From assembly GCF_000511385.1 (NCBI RefSeq), contig NC_023137.1:2239001-2303000 (forward strand): a stretch of DNA of 64,000 bases, in the 5' to 3' direction. This document shows positions 9,067 through 18,943 of this stretch, in pieces. The translations under genes and the position numbers were made by a program. Under the pieces are notes generated by a model. It was not told the DNA's origin and did not search any database. It saw nothing but the letters and a program-made list of their open reading frames with translations. Numbering within the stretch: position 1 is the first letter of the stretch; every line of letters begins with the position of its first letter. Source of the DNA: Phaeobacter gallaeciensis DSM 26640. Its GTDB lineage: Bacteria > Pseudomonadota > Alphaproteobacteria > Rhodobacterales > Rhodobacteraceae.

Positions 9067-11355
9067 ATGACCAAAAATCCGAAATCCGACACCCAAACCC
9101 TGCGCGACGCCGCATTGCATTACCATGCCTATCCCAATCCGGGGAAGCTGGAGATCCGCGCGACCAAGCCGATGGCCAATGGCCGGGATCTGGCGCGCGC
9201 ATATTCCCCCGGCGTGGCTGAGGCCTGTATCGAGATCAAATCCGATCCGGCGGATGCGGCAAAATACACCTCACGCGGCAATCTGGTTGCAGTGGTTACC
9301 AATGGCACGGCGGTTCTGGGTCTGGGCAATATCGGTGCGCTGGCCTCCAAACCGGTGATGGAGGGCAAGGCCGTCCTGTTCAAAAAATTCGCCAGCATCG
9401 ACTGTTTCGATATTGAGGTGAACGAGAGCGATCCAGAGAAGCTCGCCGATATTGTGTGTGCGCTGGAACCAACCTTCGGCGCTATCAATCTTGAGGACAT
9501 CAAGGCGCCGGATTGCTTCATCGTTGAGAAGATCTGCCGCGAGCGGATGAACATCCCGGTTTTCCACGACGACCAGCATGGCACAGCGATTGTCGTGGGC
9601 GCTGCGGCCAAGAATGCGCTGCATGTGGCTGGGAAGCGGTTTGAGGATATCAAGATCGTATCGACCGGTGGCGGCGCTGCCGGAATTGCCTGCCTCAACA
9701 TGCTGGTGAAACTCGGCGTCAAGCGCGAGAATATCTGGCTCTGCGATCTGCACGGTCTGGTCTATGAGGGCCGCACCGAGGATATGAACCCGCATAAATC
9801 CGCCTTCGCCCAGAAAACCGATCTGCGCACATTGGATCAGGTCATTCACGGCGCCGACCTCTTCCTCGGCCTCTCTGGCCCGAATGTGCTGAAGCCAGAG
9901 ATGGTCGCCAAGATGACCGATCGGCCGATCATTTTTGCCCTCGCCAACCCCAACCCGGAAATCCTGCCGGATGTGGCACGCGAGGTCTCGCCGAATGCGA
10001 TCATCGCTACGGGCCGCAGCGACTTTCCCAATCAGGTCAACAACGTCCTTTGCTTTCCCTTCATCTTTCGGGGCGCGTTGGATGTCGGCGCAACAGAGAT
10101 CAACGACGCCATGCAGATCGCCTGCGTCGAGGGCATTGCTGAAATGGCCCGTATGACCACCTCTGCCGAAGCCGCCGCCGCCTATCAGGGCGAACAGCTG
10201 ACCTTTGGCGCCGACTATCTTATTCCCAAACCGTTCGATCCACGTCTCGTCGGGGTAGTGTCCTCCGCCGTGGCCAAGGCCGCGATGGAAAGTGGCGTGG
10301 CACAGCGGCCCATAGACGATCTTGCAGCCTATCGGGCGAAGCTAAATCAGACCGTGTTCAAATCCGCTCTGTTGATGAAACCCGTATTTGAGGCTGCAAA
10401 GGCCGCTGCCCGCCGCATCGTCTTCACCGAGGGCGAAGATGAACGTGTCTTGCGCACCGCCCAGGGCATTCTGGAAGAAACCACCGAAACACCGATCTTG
10501 ATCGGTCGCCCAGAGGTGATCGAAACCCGCTGCGAACGCCTTGGCCTGCACATTCGGCCCGGCACCGATTTCCAGATCGTGAACCCGGAAAACGATCCGC
10601 GCTACTATGATTACTGGACCAGCTATCACCGTGTCATGCAGCGCGAAGGTGTGACCCCTGATCTCGCGAAGGCGATCATGCGCACCAACACCACCGCAAT
10701 TGGTGCCATCATGGTTCATCGGGGCGAAGCGGACAGCATGATCTGTGGTACCTTTGGTGAGTATCGCTGGCATATGAACTATGTGAACCAGGTCCTTGGT
10801 GGCGGCACCTACGAGCCTCATGGTGCGTTGTCACTGGTGATCCTAGAGGACGGGCCACTGTTCATCGGGGACACCCATGTGCGGATTGAACCCACCCCCG
10901 AACAGATTGCGCAGACCGTTATCGGTGCCGCGCGCCATGTCCGCCGCTTTGGCCTGGAACCGAAAATTGCACTCTGTTCGCAATCCCAGTTTGGCAACAC
11001 CCGTTGCGATTCCGGTGCCCGCCTGCGCGCTGCAATCGAGATTTTGGACGAGACGCCCCGCGATTTCATCTACGAGGGCGAGATGAACATCGACACCGCG
11101 CTGGATCCCGAGCTGCGCGCCCGCATTTTCCCGAACTCACGGCTGGAGGGCGAGGCCAATGTGCTGATCTTTGCCCATGCCGATGCCGCCAGCGGCGTGC
11201 GCAATATCCTGAAGATGCGCGCCGGTGGGCTGGAGGTCGGGCCAATCCTGATGGGCATGGGCAACCGGGCACATATCGTCTCCCCGTCAATCACCGCGCG
11301 GGGACTGCTGAACATGGCCGCCATCGCGGGCACCCCGGTCACCCACTACAGCTGA
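9067..11355 (+). CDS. maeB: NADP-dependent malic enzyme with phosphotransacetylase-like C-terminus
   Basis: Oxidative decarboxylation of malate to pyruvate with NADPH production. 762 residues, the long two-domain form. Residues 1-430 are the malic enzyme core (YSPGVAEACIEI, HDDQHGTAIV, dinucleotide loop STGGGAAGIACL). Residues 430-762 are a phosphotransacetylase-like domain (FTEGEDERVLRTAQ..., SQSQFGNTRCDSG), which in characterised MaeB proteins is regulatory, responding to acetyl-CoA, rather than catalytic. Single gene; flanked by divergent bicupin and prpE. Confidence 0.96.
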   Translation: MTKNPKSDTQTLRDAALHYHAYPNPGKLEIRATKPMANGRDLARAYSPGVAEACIEIKSDPADAAKYTSRGNLVAVVTNGTAVLGLGNIGALASKPVMEGKAVLFKKFASIDCFDIEVNESDPEKLADIVCALEPTFGAINLEDIKAPDCFIVEKICRERMNIPVFHDDQHGTAIVVGAAAKNALHVAGKRFEDIKIVSTGGGAAGIACLNMLVKLGVKRENIWLCDLHGLVYEGRTEDMNPHKSAFAQKTDLRTLDQVIHGADLFLGLSGPNVLKPEMVAKMTDRPIIFALANPNPEILPDVAREVSPNAIIATGRSDFPNQVNNVLCFPFIFRGALDVGATEINDAMQIACVEGIAEMARMTTSAEAAAAYQGEQLTFGADYLIPKPFDPRLVGVVSSAVAKAAMESGVAQRPIDDLAAYRAKLNQTVFKSALLMKPVFEAAKAAARRIVFTEGEDERVLRTAQGILEETTETPILIGRPEVIETRCERLGLHIRPGTDFQIVNPENDPRYYDYWTSYHRVMQREGVTPDLAKAIMRTNTTAIGAIMVHRGEADSMICGTFGEYRWHMNYVNQVLGGGTYEPHGALSLVILEDGPLFIGDTHVRIEPTPEQIAQTVIGAARHVRRFGLEPKIALCSQSQFGNTRCDSGARLRAAIEILDETPRDFIYEGEMNIDTALDPELRARIFPNSRLEGEANVLIFAHADAASGVRNILKMRAGGLEVGPILMGMGNRAHIVSPSITARGLLNMAAIAGTPVTHYS

Positions 11356-11405
11356 CAGCAGATATCCGAGCTGCCGGTCACTTGTCAGCAACAGGCGAAA
11401 GGCCC

Positions 11406-11436
11406 GCAGGCGCACGCATAGAATCACTGCGCCTGC
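11406..11436 (+). terminator. Stem-loop downstream of maeB
   Basis: Perfect nine-base inverted repeat GCAGGCGCA / TGCGCCTGC with a 13-base loop, 51 bases past the maeB stop. No T-run follows; possibly a Rho-dependent end with a protective hairpin. Confidence 0.4.
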
Positions 11437-11477
11437 GACCTGATCTCTGCCAGGGGTCCAACGCGCGGTCACCGGCT

Positions 11478-11547
11478 AAACTTTGCAAACTCACCGCCAT
11501 CTTGCTGTTAATTCCGCGAACAAGCTCTGTTTGCAAAACTTTGCAAC
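11478..11547 (+). promoter_or_regulatory. TTTGCAAA-type sites upstream of prpE (candidate ScfR/RamB-family operator)
   Basis: AAACTTTGCAAAC at 11478-11490 and the double site TTTGCAAAACTTTGCAAC at 11530-11547 lie 120-190 bases before prpE. The short-chain fatty acyl-CoA regulator family (RamB in corynebacteria, PccR in Rhodobacter) is known to bind TTTGCAAA-type motifs and to control propionyl-CoA or acetate metabolism. The rest of the 11356-11667 gap contains no gene. Confidence 0.55.
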
Positions 11548-11667
11548 ATCGAATTGGCAAAAAATGCAAATTTCTTGCGCCAATCTGACGCGACGTCGCG
11601 CAGCACGCTTGCCCGGTGGCGATCCATGCGCCTAACTCACTGCCAAGGATGAGTGAGGAGAAACCGC

Positions 11668-13557
11668 ATGTCGTATTCAGAGGTCTATGAAGGCTGGAAA
11701 GCCAATCCGGAACAGTTCTGGATGGAGGCAGCTGAGGCGATCAGCTGGGACCGCGCCCCAACCAAGGCCCTGACCGACAAGGGCGATGACCTTTATGAAT
11801 GGTTCGCCGATGCCAAGGTGAACACCTGCTACAACGCCGTCGACCGCCATGTTGAGCAGGGGCGTGGCGAGCAAACAGCGATCATCTACGACAGCCCGAT
11901 CACCCATACGAAGCGCGAAATCTCCTATGTCGAGCTGCGCAACCGTGTCGCCACATTGGCCGGCGCCCTGCGCGCCAAAGGCGTAGAGAAAGGCGACCGC
12001 GTCATCATCTACATGCCGATGATCCCCGAGGCACTGGAGGCCATGCTGGCCTGTGCCCGTCTGGGGGCTGTGCATTCCGTGGTCTTTGGTGGATTTGCGG
12101 CCAACGAATTGGCCGTGCGCATCGACGACGCCACGCCGAAGGCGATCATCGCTGCCTCCTGCGGGCTGGAGCCGGGCCGCACAGTGCATTACAAACCCCT
12201 TCTGGACGGCGCGATTGAGTTGGCCACCCACAAACCGGACTTCTGCGTGATCTTCCAGCGCGAGCAGGAGGTGGCCGAGCTGGTCGAAGGCCGCGATGTG
12301 AACTGGCACGGGTTCCAATATGGCGTCGAACCCGCAGACTGCGTCCCGGTTGAGGGCAACCATCCGGCCTACATCCTTTATACTTCCGGCACCACCGGCC
12401 AGCCCAAGGGCGTGATCCGCCACACCGCCGGACAGCTGGTTGCGCTCAATTGGACGATGAAGAACATCTACAACGTCGATCCCGGCGATGTGTTCTGGGC
12501 GGCCTCAGATGTGGGTTGGGTCGTGGGCCATAGCTACATCTGCTATGCGCCACTCATCCATGGCAACACCACCATCGTGTTTGAGGGCAAACCCATCGGC
12601 ACACCGGATGCGGGCACGTTCTGGCGGGTGATTTCCGAACATAAGGTCAAGAGCTTCTTCACCGCCCCCACCGCGTTCCGCGCGGTGAAGCGAGAGGACC
12701 CCAAGGGCGAATACGTCAAGAAATACGACCTCAGCGGCCTCAAGCAGGTCTATCTGGCCGGTGAGCGCGCCGACCCTGACACCATTACCTGGGCGCAAGA
12801 GCAGCTGAACGTTCCGGTAATTGACCACTGGTGGCAGACGGAGACCGGCTGGTCGATTGCCGCCAACCCGCTGGGGATTGAAGAGCTGCCAACCAAACTC
12901 GGCTCGCCCGCCGTGCCGATGCCGGGCTATGAGGTCGATATCCTTGACGAGGGCGGCCACCCTGTAGCGCCGGGCGAGCTGGGTGCCATTGCAGTTAAGC
13001 TGCCGCTACCGCCGGGCACGTTGCCGACGCTCTGGAATGCGGAAGACCGGTTCAGAAAAAGCTACCTCACCACCTTTCCCGGATATTATGAAACCGGTGA
13101 TGCAGGCATGAAGGATGAGGATGGCTATCTCTACATCATGGCGCGCACCGATGATGTCATCAATGTCGCGGGCCACCGCCTGTCCACTGGCGCGATGGAG
13201 GAGGTTCTGGCAAGCCACCCGGATGTCGCGGAATGCGCGGTGATTGGCGTCGGCGACAGTCTGAAGGGGCAGATGCCCCTCGGCTTCCTCTGCCTCAATT
13301 CAGGCTGTGAGACCGCGCATGACGAGGTCGTCGCGCAGGTGGTCAAGCTGGTGCGCGAGAAAATCGGACCCGTTGCCGCCTTTAAGCTGGCCTGTGTGGT
13401 GGACCGGCTGCCGAAGACCCGCTCCGGCAAGATCCTTCGTGGCACCATGGTGAACATCGCCGATGGCACCGATTGGAAAATGCCCGCAACCATCGATGAT
13501 CCCGCTATTCTGGATGAAATCACCACTGCATTGCAGGGGCTTGGCTACGCGAAGTAG
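11668..13557 (+). CDS. prpE: Propionyl-CoA synthetase
   Basis: Activates propionate to propionyl-CoA by way of propionyl-AMP. 629 residues from the ATG at 11668, which has GAGGAG 8 bases upstream; an in-frame start 15 bases earlier has none. The N-terminus (EVYEGWKANPEQFWMEAAEAI) is the ACAS_N type. The P-loop YTSGTTGQPKG, WWQTETGWSI, and C-terminal PKTRSGKILR with the acetylatable catalytic lysine are present. Length and N-terminus favour propionyl- over acetyl-CoA synthetase. Candidate acyl-CoA regulator sites lie upstream. Confidence 0.88.
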   Translation: MSYSEVYEGWKANPEQFWMEAAEAISWDRAPTKALTDKGDDLYEWFADAKVNTCYNAVDRHVEQGRGEQTAIIYDSPITHTKREISYVELRNRVATLAGALRAKGVEKGDRVIIYMPMIPEALEAMLACARLGAVHSVVFGGFAANELAVRIDDATPKAIIAASCGLEPGRTVHYKPLLDGAIELATHKPDFCVIFQREQEVAELVEGRDVNWHGFQYGVEPADCVPVEGNHPAYILYTSGTTGQPKGVIRHTAGQLVALNWTMKNIYNVDPGDVFWAASDVGWVVGHSYICYAPLIHGNTTIVFEGKPIGTPDAGTFWRVISEHKVKSFFTAPTAFRAVKREDPKGEYVKKYDLSGLKQVYLAGERADPDTITWAQEQLNVPVIDHWWQTETGWSIAANPLGIEELPTKLGSPAVPMPGYEVDILDEGGHPVAPGELGAIAVKLPLPPGTLPTLWNAEDRFRKSYLTTFPGYYETGDAGMKDEDGYLYIMARTDDVINVAGHRLSTGAMEEVLASHPDVAECAVIGVGDSLKGQMPLGFLCLNSGCETAHDEVVAQVVKLVREKIGPVAAFKLACVVDRLPKTRSGKILRGTMVNIADGTDWKMPATIDDPAILDEITTALQGLGYAK

Positions 13558-13607
13558 CCCGCACCCCGCCGTACTAGGCACCACCATTGTTCTGATACTG
13601 AACAGTT

Positions 13608-13638
13608 GCCGGAAACCTGAACAGGTTTTCGGCTTTTT
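13608..13638 (+). terminator. Intrinsic terminator of prpE
   Basis: GCCGGAAACCTG (13608-13619) pairs along its whole length, one G-T included, with CAGGTTTTCGGC (13622-13633), followed by TTTTT. It lies 51 bases past the prpE stop and separates it from the amidase gene. Confidence 0.85.
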
Positions 13639-13700
13639 GCCGTGCGGTTTCCCTTGCAACTCGGATGCCCCCGCCTACCCTGCAGCAAGGAGGCATCGAT

Positions 13701-15143
13701 ATGACACAGAGCGACATCTGGCGATTGAGCGCAACAGAACTGAGCCAACGCACCATAGCAGGCGACCTCACGGCGGAGGCGGCGGTCACGGCCTCGCTCG
13801 TGCGCATGGCTGCTGTAAACCCTGATCTGAATGCGGTGGTGGAGGATCTGGGCAGCGACGCCCTTGATCGCGCACAACAGCTGGATAAAGCACGCGCTGG
13901 CGGCGCGCCCTGTGGCCCGCTGCATGGTGTCCCTGTCACGATCAAGATCAACGTCGATCAGGCGGGTCATGCGACCTCCAATGGGGTCAGCGCGCTGAAG
14001 GATCTGATTGCACCGGATGATGCCCCGGTGGTGAAGAATCTGCAGGATGCAGGTGCAGTGGTGATTGGGCGCACCAACACGCCTGAGTTCTCCTTTCGCG
14101 CCGATACAGATAACCCGCTACATGGCCGCACGCATAATCCCTGGGGACGGCATATCTCGCCGGGCGGCTCCTCCGGTGGAGCGGGCGCCGCCGTCATGGC
14201 CGGGATCGGCGCGCTGGCCCATGGCAATGATATTGGCGGCAGCTTGCGCTTCCCCGCCGCCGCCAATGGCGCGGTGACCGTGAAGCCGGGTCTGGGCCGG
14301 GTGCCAGCCTGGAATCCCAGCCAATCGGCAGAACGGGGCATTCTGGCGCAGAGCATGTCCGTCCAGGGGTTGATAACCCGCAGCGCCCGCGACCTGCACC
14401 TGTCGATGCCCAGCCTGATTGCGCCAGATCCACGCGACCCGTTCCATGTGCCCATGCCCTGGCGTGGCGACACACCGGACGGCCCGACCCGCGTCGCCTT
14501 CTCCAAGGAGACTTACGGCTATGATCTGCACCCCGAGGTCGACGCCGCATTGGAAGAGGCCCGTGTAGCCCTGTTGGATGCGGGATATCAGGTCGAAGAA
14601 GTCACCCTGCCTGATGTCTTCGACGCAGGCCGCACCGGCTATCGCGCCCTGATGGGGGAGGTCTATGCCCTCATGAAGGGGGATGTTGATGCCGCTGGTT
14701 CAAAGACCGTACGCGATATTTTTTTTGTGTATTTTGAGGAGTTCCCCCCTTTCGCCGGAGCGGAACTCTTGCAGATGATGGCCAAACGCACCCAATACGC
14801 GCGGGAGTGGTCACTGTTCATGCAGCGCTACCCGCTTGTCCTGACCCCTTTCCTGCCACAGCCCTTCTTCAAACCGGATCGTGACACGGAAGGTGCCGCG
14901 GGTGTGCATGAGGTGCTGGGTTGTGCAGTCTATTCCTATGCGATGAATTTTCTGGGCCTGCCCGCCGCCTCAGTGCCAAGCCGCCTTGCCGAGTTGCCAT
15001 CCGGGCCACAGCCCATCAATGTGCAGATCGCAGCCCCCCGGTGGCGCGAGGATATGGCCGTGGACGCCTGTATCGCAATCGAGGATCGCCTTGGCCGCAT
15101 GTGCGACCCGCTGTGGCAACGGATCTCGAATACGAGTGGGTGA
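13701..15143 (+). CDS. Amidase-signature family amidase
   Basis: 480 residues from the ATG at 13701, selected because AAGGAGG lies 8 bases upstream. Amidase-signature serine hydrolase: the catalytic lysine is in GVPVTIKINVDQ, the cis-serine in SPGGSSGGAGAAV and the nucleophile serine in NDIGGSLRFPAAANG, all intact. Hydrolyses an amide bond; substrate unknown (the family spans indoleacetamide hydrolase, acetamidase and GatA). It is not GatA, since there is no gatC/gatB nearby and the C-terminus differs. Stands alone between two hairpins. Confidence 0.88.
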   Translation: MTQSDIWRLSATELSQRTIAGDLTAEAAVTASLVRMAAVNPDLNAVVEDLGSDALDRAQQLDKARAGGAPCGPLHGVPVTIKINVDQAGHATSNGVSALKDLIAPDDAPVVKNLQDAGAVVIGRTNTPEFSFRADTDNPLHGRTHNPWGRHISPGGSSGGAGAAVMAGIGALAHGNDIGGSLRFPAAANGAVTVKPGLGRVPAWNPSQSAERGILAQSMSVQGLITRSARDLHLSMPSLIAPDPRDPFHVPMPWRGDTPDGPTRVAFSKETYGYDLHPEVDAALEEARVALLDAGYQVEEVTLPDVFDAGRTGYRALMGEVYALMKGDVDAAGSKTVRDIFFVYFEEFPPFAGAELLQMMAKRTQYAREWSLFMQRYPLVLTPFLPQPFFKPDRDTEGAAGVHEVLGCAVYSYAMNFLGLPAASVPSRLAELPSGPQPINVQIAAPRWREDMAVDACIAIEDRLGRMCDPLWQRISNTSG

Positions 15144-15152
15144 TGCAAAGAA

Positions 15153-15184
15153 ATCCGGGGCTCGGTATGCGCCGACCCCCGGAT
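15153..15184 (+). terminator. Stem-loop after the amidase gene; rest of 15144-15501 without genes
   Basis: ATCCGGGG (15153-15160) pairs with CCCCGGAT (15177-15184), with a further TCGG/CCGA pairing inside. No clear T-run. In the remaining sequence up to the nadK stop at 15502 I see no convincing gene or regulatory element. Confidence 0.5.
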
Positions 15185-15501
15185 ATTCCGATACCACCGG
15201 ATACTCGTTCACGAAAATCATCACACGAAGGATGCGGGACCATCGCCCCGGCGTTTCCCGCCTTCGAGGACCCAAACGCGCGCAGATGGCAACCACCGCA
15301 CAGTCCGGCTAACGCAAAGTTTAGGTGCTTAAATAAGGGGCCGATGGCCATCCCGGTAGATCGTGCGTCCCTCTTCGGGTACGCTATGCCCCTTGGCTGT
15401 CACCGCTGGCATCGGCCTTATGTAGAGTTCGATTATCGCACAAAATCGCGAGATTTGCGTTCACAAACGCGTGATACAACCCTAGGGTGCCACCCCTTTC
15501 G

Positions 15502-16263
15502 TCAGGTGAACTGCTCCGAGATCAACCGCTCCTCCAGTCCATGGCCGGGATCAAACAGGATCTTGTGGCGGATCTTGGTCTGGGTTGCGATCTCCACCCA
15601 ACGGATATTGGCAAAGGAGACAGAGTCCGCATCGGCCATCACTGGTCGCTTCTCCGGCTCCAGCACGTCAAACCGGACTATGGCATTGCTGGGCAACAAC
15701 GCGCCACGCCAACGGCGCGGGCGGAACGCTGCGATGGCGGTCAGCGCCAGCACGTCGGATCCGATCGGCAGGATCGGCCCATGGGCGGAATAGTTATAGG
15801 CGGTGGACCCCGCAGGTGTTGAGACCAGCGCCCCATCACAGACCAGCTCCGCCATACGTTGCCGCCCGTCGACAGAGATTTTCAGCTTCGCCGCCTGCGG
15901 TCCAGCCCGCAGCAAGGACACTTCGTTGATGGCGAGCGCCCGGTGGCTGCGCCCCTCACCATCCATGGCCACCATGGACAGAGGGTTGATGATCTCTTCT
16001 TCGGCGGCCTCAAGCCGCGCCAGCAGCCCGCTTGCACTAAATTCATTCATCAAGAAACCAATCGTGCCCCGGTTCATGCCATAGACCGGGGCTGGCAGAT
16101 CAATCGTTTCATGCAGGGTGTCCAGCATGAAGCCATCACCGCCTAGGGCGACAATCACATCCGCCTCTTCCTTTGGCACATTGCCGTACCGTCTTACCAT
16201 CTCGGTCTGTGCTGACTGCGCCACCGGAGCCCGGCTGGCCAGAAAGGCGATTCTCATGGTCAT
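15502..16263 (-). CDS. nadK: NAD kinase
   Basis: Phosphorylates NAD to NADP. 253 residues from ATG 16263 (another ATG is at 16257). The family motif [12 protein letters not shown] carries the catalytic Asp of [17 protein letters not shown] and the second motif [24 protein letters not shown] are conserved. Divergent from glyA across a 170-base gap. Cytoplasmic and essential in most bacteria. Confidence 0.95.
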   Translation of the reverse strand: MTMRIAFLASRAPVAQSAQTEMVRRYGNVPKEEADVIVALGGDGFMLDTLHETIDLPAPVYGMNRGTIGFLMNEFSASGLLARLEAAEEEIINPLSMVAMDGEGRSHRALAINEVSLLRAGPQAAKLKISVDGRQRMAELVCDGALVSTPAGSTAYNYSAHGPILPIGSDVLALTAIAAFRPRRWRGALLPSNAIVRFDVLEPEKRPVMADADSVSFANIRWVEIATQTKIRHKILFDPGHGLEERLISEQFT

Positions 16264-16433
16264 CAAATCTGTTTCCGGTGTTACGCAATTCGTTCCGAAA
16301 CAATCACAGCTTTCCCAAGATTGCCAGTCTTGCCGCTCTCAGCGAGGAATTCGTCGTATTCCGGGCTTTCAGGGCTGTGGTGTTTCCGATAGGAAATCTC
16401 TCAAATGGAATGCCAACTCATGGAGCCAGCAAC

Positions 16434-17732
16434 ATGACTGAGACCACCTCCCGCGACCCCGGTTTTTTCACCCAATCCCTCGCCGAGCGCGATCCGGAGC
16501 TGTTCGGCTCGGTCACGGACGAACTTGGCCGTCAGCGCGACGAGATCGAACTGATCGCATCGGAAAACATCGTCTCCGCCGCCGTGATGGAGGCGCAAGG
16601 CAGTGTTCTGACCAACAAATACGCCGAGGGCTACCCCGGTCGTCGTTACTACGGCGGCTGCCAATATGTTGATGTTGCAGAGAACCTTGCCATCGACCGT
16701 GCCAAGCAACTGTTTGGTTGTGAGTTCGCCAATGTACAGCCCAATTCCGGCTCGCAGGCGAACCAGGGTGTGTTCCAGGCGCTGATCCAGCCCGGCGACA
16801 CCATCCTCGGTATGGATCTGGCCTCCGGCGGTCACCTCACTCACGGTGCGCGCCCCAACCAGTCCGGCAAATGGTTCAACGCCGTTCACTACGGTGTGCG
16901 CGAAGACGACTGCCTGATTGACTACGATCAGGTCGAGGCCCTCGCGGTCGAACATCAGCCCAAGCTGATCATCGCCGGTGGCTCCGCCATTCCGCGCGTC
17001 ATCGACTTTGCTCGTTTCCGCGCAATCGCGGATAAGGTTGGCGCCTACCTGCATGTCGACATGGCCCATTTCGCTGGTCTAGTTGCTGCGGGTGAGCACC
17101 CCTCACCCTTCCCGCACGCCCATGTGGCCACCACCACCACCCATAAAACCCTGCGCGGCCCGCGCGGTGGCATGATCCTGACCAACGATGCCGATATCGC
17201 AAAGAAAGTGAACTCCGCGATCTTCCCCGGTATTCAGGGTGGCCCGCTGATGCATGTGATCGCCGCCAAGGCCGTGGCTTTTGGGGAAGCACTGCGTCCG
17301 GAGTTCAAAGACTACCAGAAGCAGGTGCGCGCCAATGCCGTGGCCCTCGCGGATCAGCTGATCAAGGGCGGTCTGGATATCGTCACCGGTGGCACCGATA
17401 CCCATGTCATGCTGGTCGACCTGCGCCCCAAAGGCGTGACCGGCAACATCGTGGACAAGGCTCTGGGCCGCGCCCATATCACCACCAACAAGAACGGCAT
17501 CCCGTTCGACCCGGAAAAGCCGACTGTGACCTCGGGCATCCGTCTTGGCACCCCTGCCGGCACCACCCGCGGCTTTGGAGAAGCCGAATTCCGCGAGATC
17601 GCGGATCTGATCATCGAAGTTGTCGACGGTCTGGCCGCCAATGGCGAAGATGGCAACGCTGCGGTCGAGGCTTCGGTACGTGAGAAAGTGGCCGCCCTCT
17701 GCGCCCGCTTCCCGCTTTACCCAAACCACTAA
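16434..17732 (+). CDS. glyA: Serine hydroxymethyltransferase
   Basis: PLP enzyme that interconverts serine and glycine with transfer of a one-carbon unit to tetrahydrofolate. 432 residues from the ATG at 16434, with GGAG 8 bases upstream; the longer in-frame extension (from 16173) overlaps nadK and is not protein-like. The PLP lysine is in [16 protein letters not shown], and the N-terminal [19 protein letters not shown] is typical. Followed by a strong terminator. Monocistronic. Confidence 0.97.
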   Translation: MTETTSRDPGFFTQSLAERDPELFGSVTDELGRQRDEIELIASENIVSAAVMEAQGSVLTNKYAEGYPGRRYYGGCQYVDVAENLAIDRAKQLFGCEFANVQPNSGSQANQGVFQALIQPGDTILGMDLASGGHLTHGARPNQSGKWFNAVHYGVREDDCLIDYDQVEALAVEHQPKLIIAGGSAIPRVIDFARFRAIADKVGAYLHVDMAHFAGLVAAGEHPSPFPHAHVATTTTHKTLRGPRGGMILTNDADIAKKVNSAIFPGIQGGPLMHVIAAKAVAFGEALRPEFKDYQKQVRANAVALADQLIKGGLDIVTGGTDTHVMLVDLRPKGVTGNIVDKALGRAHITTNKNGIPFDPEKPTVTSGIRLGTPAGTTRGFGEAEFREIADLIIEVVDGLAANGEDGNAAVEASVREKVAALCARFPLYPNH

Positions 17733-17751
17733 GCCGTTCGAATTAAAAAAG

Positions 17752-17787
17752 AACCGCCGCGCACCCTTCGTGCGCGGCGGTTTTCTT
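17752..17787. terminator. Bidirectional intrinsic terminator between glyA and the YiaAB gene
   Basis: AACCGCCGCGCAC (17752-17764) pairs perfectly with GTGCGCGGCGGTT (17770-17782) over a five-base loop. TTTTCTT follows on plus, and an A-rich run precedes the stem so that T's follow on minus. Serves convergent glyA and the gene at 17811. Confidence 0.92.
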
Positions 17788-17810
17788 ATGGGCTGTAACT
17801 GCCTGCCGGA

Positions 17811-18095
17811 TCAGAGCTGTTTGGTCTCAGCCAAGGCCTCTTCCAACATCTTCTCATTGCGCGCCTCTTCGATGCGGCGGATACGATCCTCGCTTGAACG
17901 GATGTCAAAGCGGTATTTCACAACGTTGATCAGGCTCAGTGTCAGCAGCATGATGCCCATGCCCCAGAAGCCTTTGGTTGCCAGCGGCACCTCGGTCGAA
18001 AGCCAGAGCGAAATCCCCAGCATCCCGTAGGCCACGGCCACACCGGCCACATTGAGGGTGATGATCAGGTTGTTGTCGTTGCGTGCATTGGTCAT
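17811..18095 (-). CDS. YiaA/YiaB two-helix-type inner-membrane protein
   Basis: 94 residues. Two hydrophobic helices (about 10-32, ITLNVAGVAVAYGMLGISLWL, and 40-60, KGFWGMGIMLLTLSLINVVKY) followed by a charged coiled tail (SSEDRIRRIEEARNEKMLEEAL). This layout and the GFWGMGIM...VKYRFD segment match the YiaAB two-helix domain, whose function is unknown. It follows the PspA-like gene on the same strand 77 bases downstream, suggesting a membrane-stress operon (inference). Confidence 0.65.
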   Translation of the reverse strand: MTNARNDNNLIITLNVAGVAVAYGMLGISLWLSTEVPLATKGFWGMGIMLLTLSLINVVKYRFDIRSSEDRIRRIEEARNEKMLEEALAETKQL

Positions 18096-18172
18096 TGGGT
18101 CTCTCCCAGTTGGTCGATTTATTGTTCAGATAGTTAAGAAAGTTGCGCCGATTTACAGGCGCGCGTGTTGTG

Positions 18173-18850
18173 TCAGCGCTTCGCTGAGAGCCGCGCCAGA
18201 ACATCGGCGGCGGTGCTACGTGTCGGAGCGCCAAACCCTGCGTCCGCCAGATCATCGGCTACCGAGCCATGGCTCAGACCGGTTTCGATCTCCTTCAGGA
18301 TCTCGCTCTGTTCAAAAGGATCTTCGGCAGACATCACCCGATTGATCAGCGCCTCTGCCTCCCCCAGCGTGTCGCTCGGGCCGGTGTTGCGCGCCATGCC
18401 GCTATGTGCCGTTTGTACCTTACGAGTGGCCCGTGCCGCAATCGCACCCTGCTTCAGATCCATCAGACGACGATGACTGGCTTCTACTGACTGGCGTAAT
18501 TGCAGGCTACGCTGTTCCAGCATATCAACCGTCCGGCGGCGCGTGCCCTCCTCATTCTCAAGCTCGGCAATGGCGGACGCGGCAGTCTGGGCCAGATCTT
18601 CACGGCCATCAGCCAAAGCCGCCTGCGCCCGCTCAATCAAATCGGCGATCCGCACAGACACCGCATCCAGTTGCCGCGTCTCCATACGGGATTTCTGGAT
18701 CAACCCAGCCAGCGCCTGTTTGGCACGGGTCAGATCGGCCTCACTGCTGCGGATCTTCTGATCAATCAGCTCAATCGCATAGGTATCGCTCAACCGCTCT
18801 TCTGCACGGGCGTCGGCACCGCGGATCAAGGTCTTTATCGTTGCAAACAT
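18173..18850 (-). CDS. PspA/IM30 (Vipp1) family membrane-stress protein
   Basis: 225 residues from the ATG at 18850, with GGAGG 5 bases upstream; longer in-frame starts are rejected. Almost entirely coiled-coil helical, rich in Arg/Glu/Ala, with the PspA-like opening FATIKTLIRGADARAEERL. Family members polymerise on stressed cytoplasmic membrane. The TetR-type gene lies immediately upstream on the same strand, with palindromic operators in the 93-base gap, so it is probably derepressed by an inducer of that regulator. E. coli pspF-style sigma54 control is not seen. Confidence 0.75.
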   Translation of the reverse strand: MFATIKTLIRGADARAEERLSDTYAIELIDQKIRSSEADLTRAKQALAGLIQKSRMETRQLDAVSVRIADLIERAQAALADGREDLAQTAASAIAELENEEGTRRRTVDMLEQRSLQLRQSVEASHRRLMDLKQGAIAARATRKVQTAHSGMARNTGPSDTLGEAEALINRVMSAEDPFEQSEILKEIETGLSHGSVADDLADAGFGAPTRSTAADVLARLSAKR

Positions 18851-18901
18851 GGCTTCCTCCAGATCGCGAACGTTGTTCATGAATCTGGTATAGAAAATTC
18901 C

Positions 18902-18942
18902 TGAACGTCGTTCAAGTAATTTTTTGAACACCGTTCAAAAAA
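18902..18942 (-). promoter_or_regulatory. Two TetR-type operator palindromes before the pspA-like gene
   Basis: TGAAC-GTC-GTTCA at 18902-18914 and TTTTTTGAAC-ACC-GTTCAAAAAA at 18920-18942. Both share the TGAAC-N3-GTTCA core with the palindrome upstream of the tetR gene. The outer sequence (18915-18950) is also nearly palindromic, overlaps the tetR stop codon, and could fold into a hairpin. Confidence 0.75.
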
Positions 18943-18943
18943 A

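Noticed and set aside
15016..15351. Minus frame in the amidase-nadK gap
   Set aside because: Half of it is antisense to the amidase gene, it has no start signal, and composition is not protein-like.
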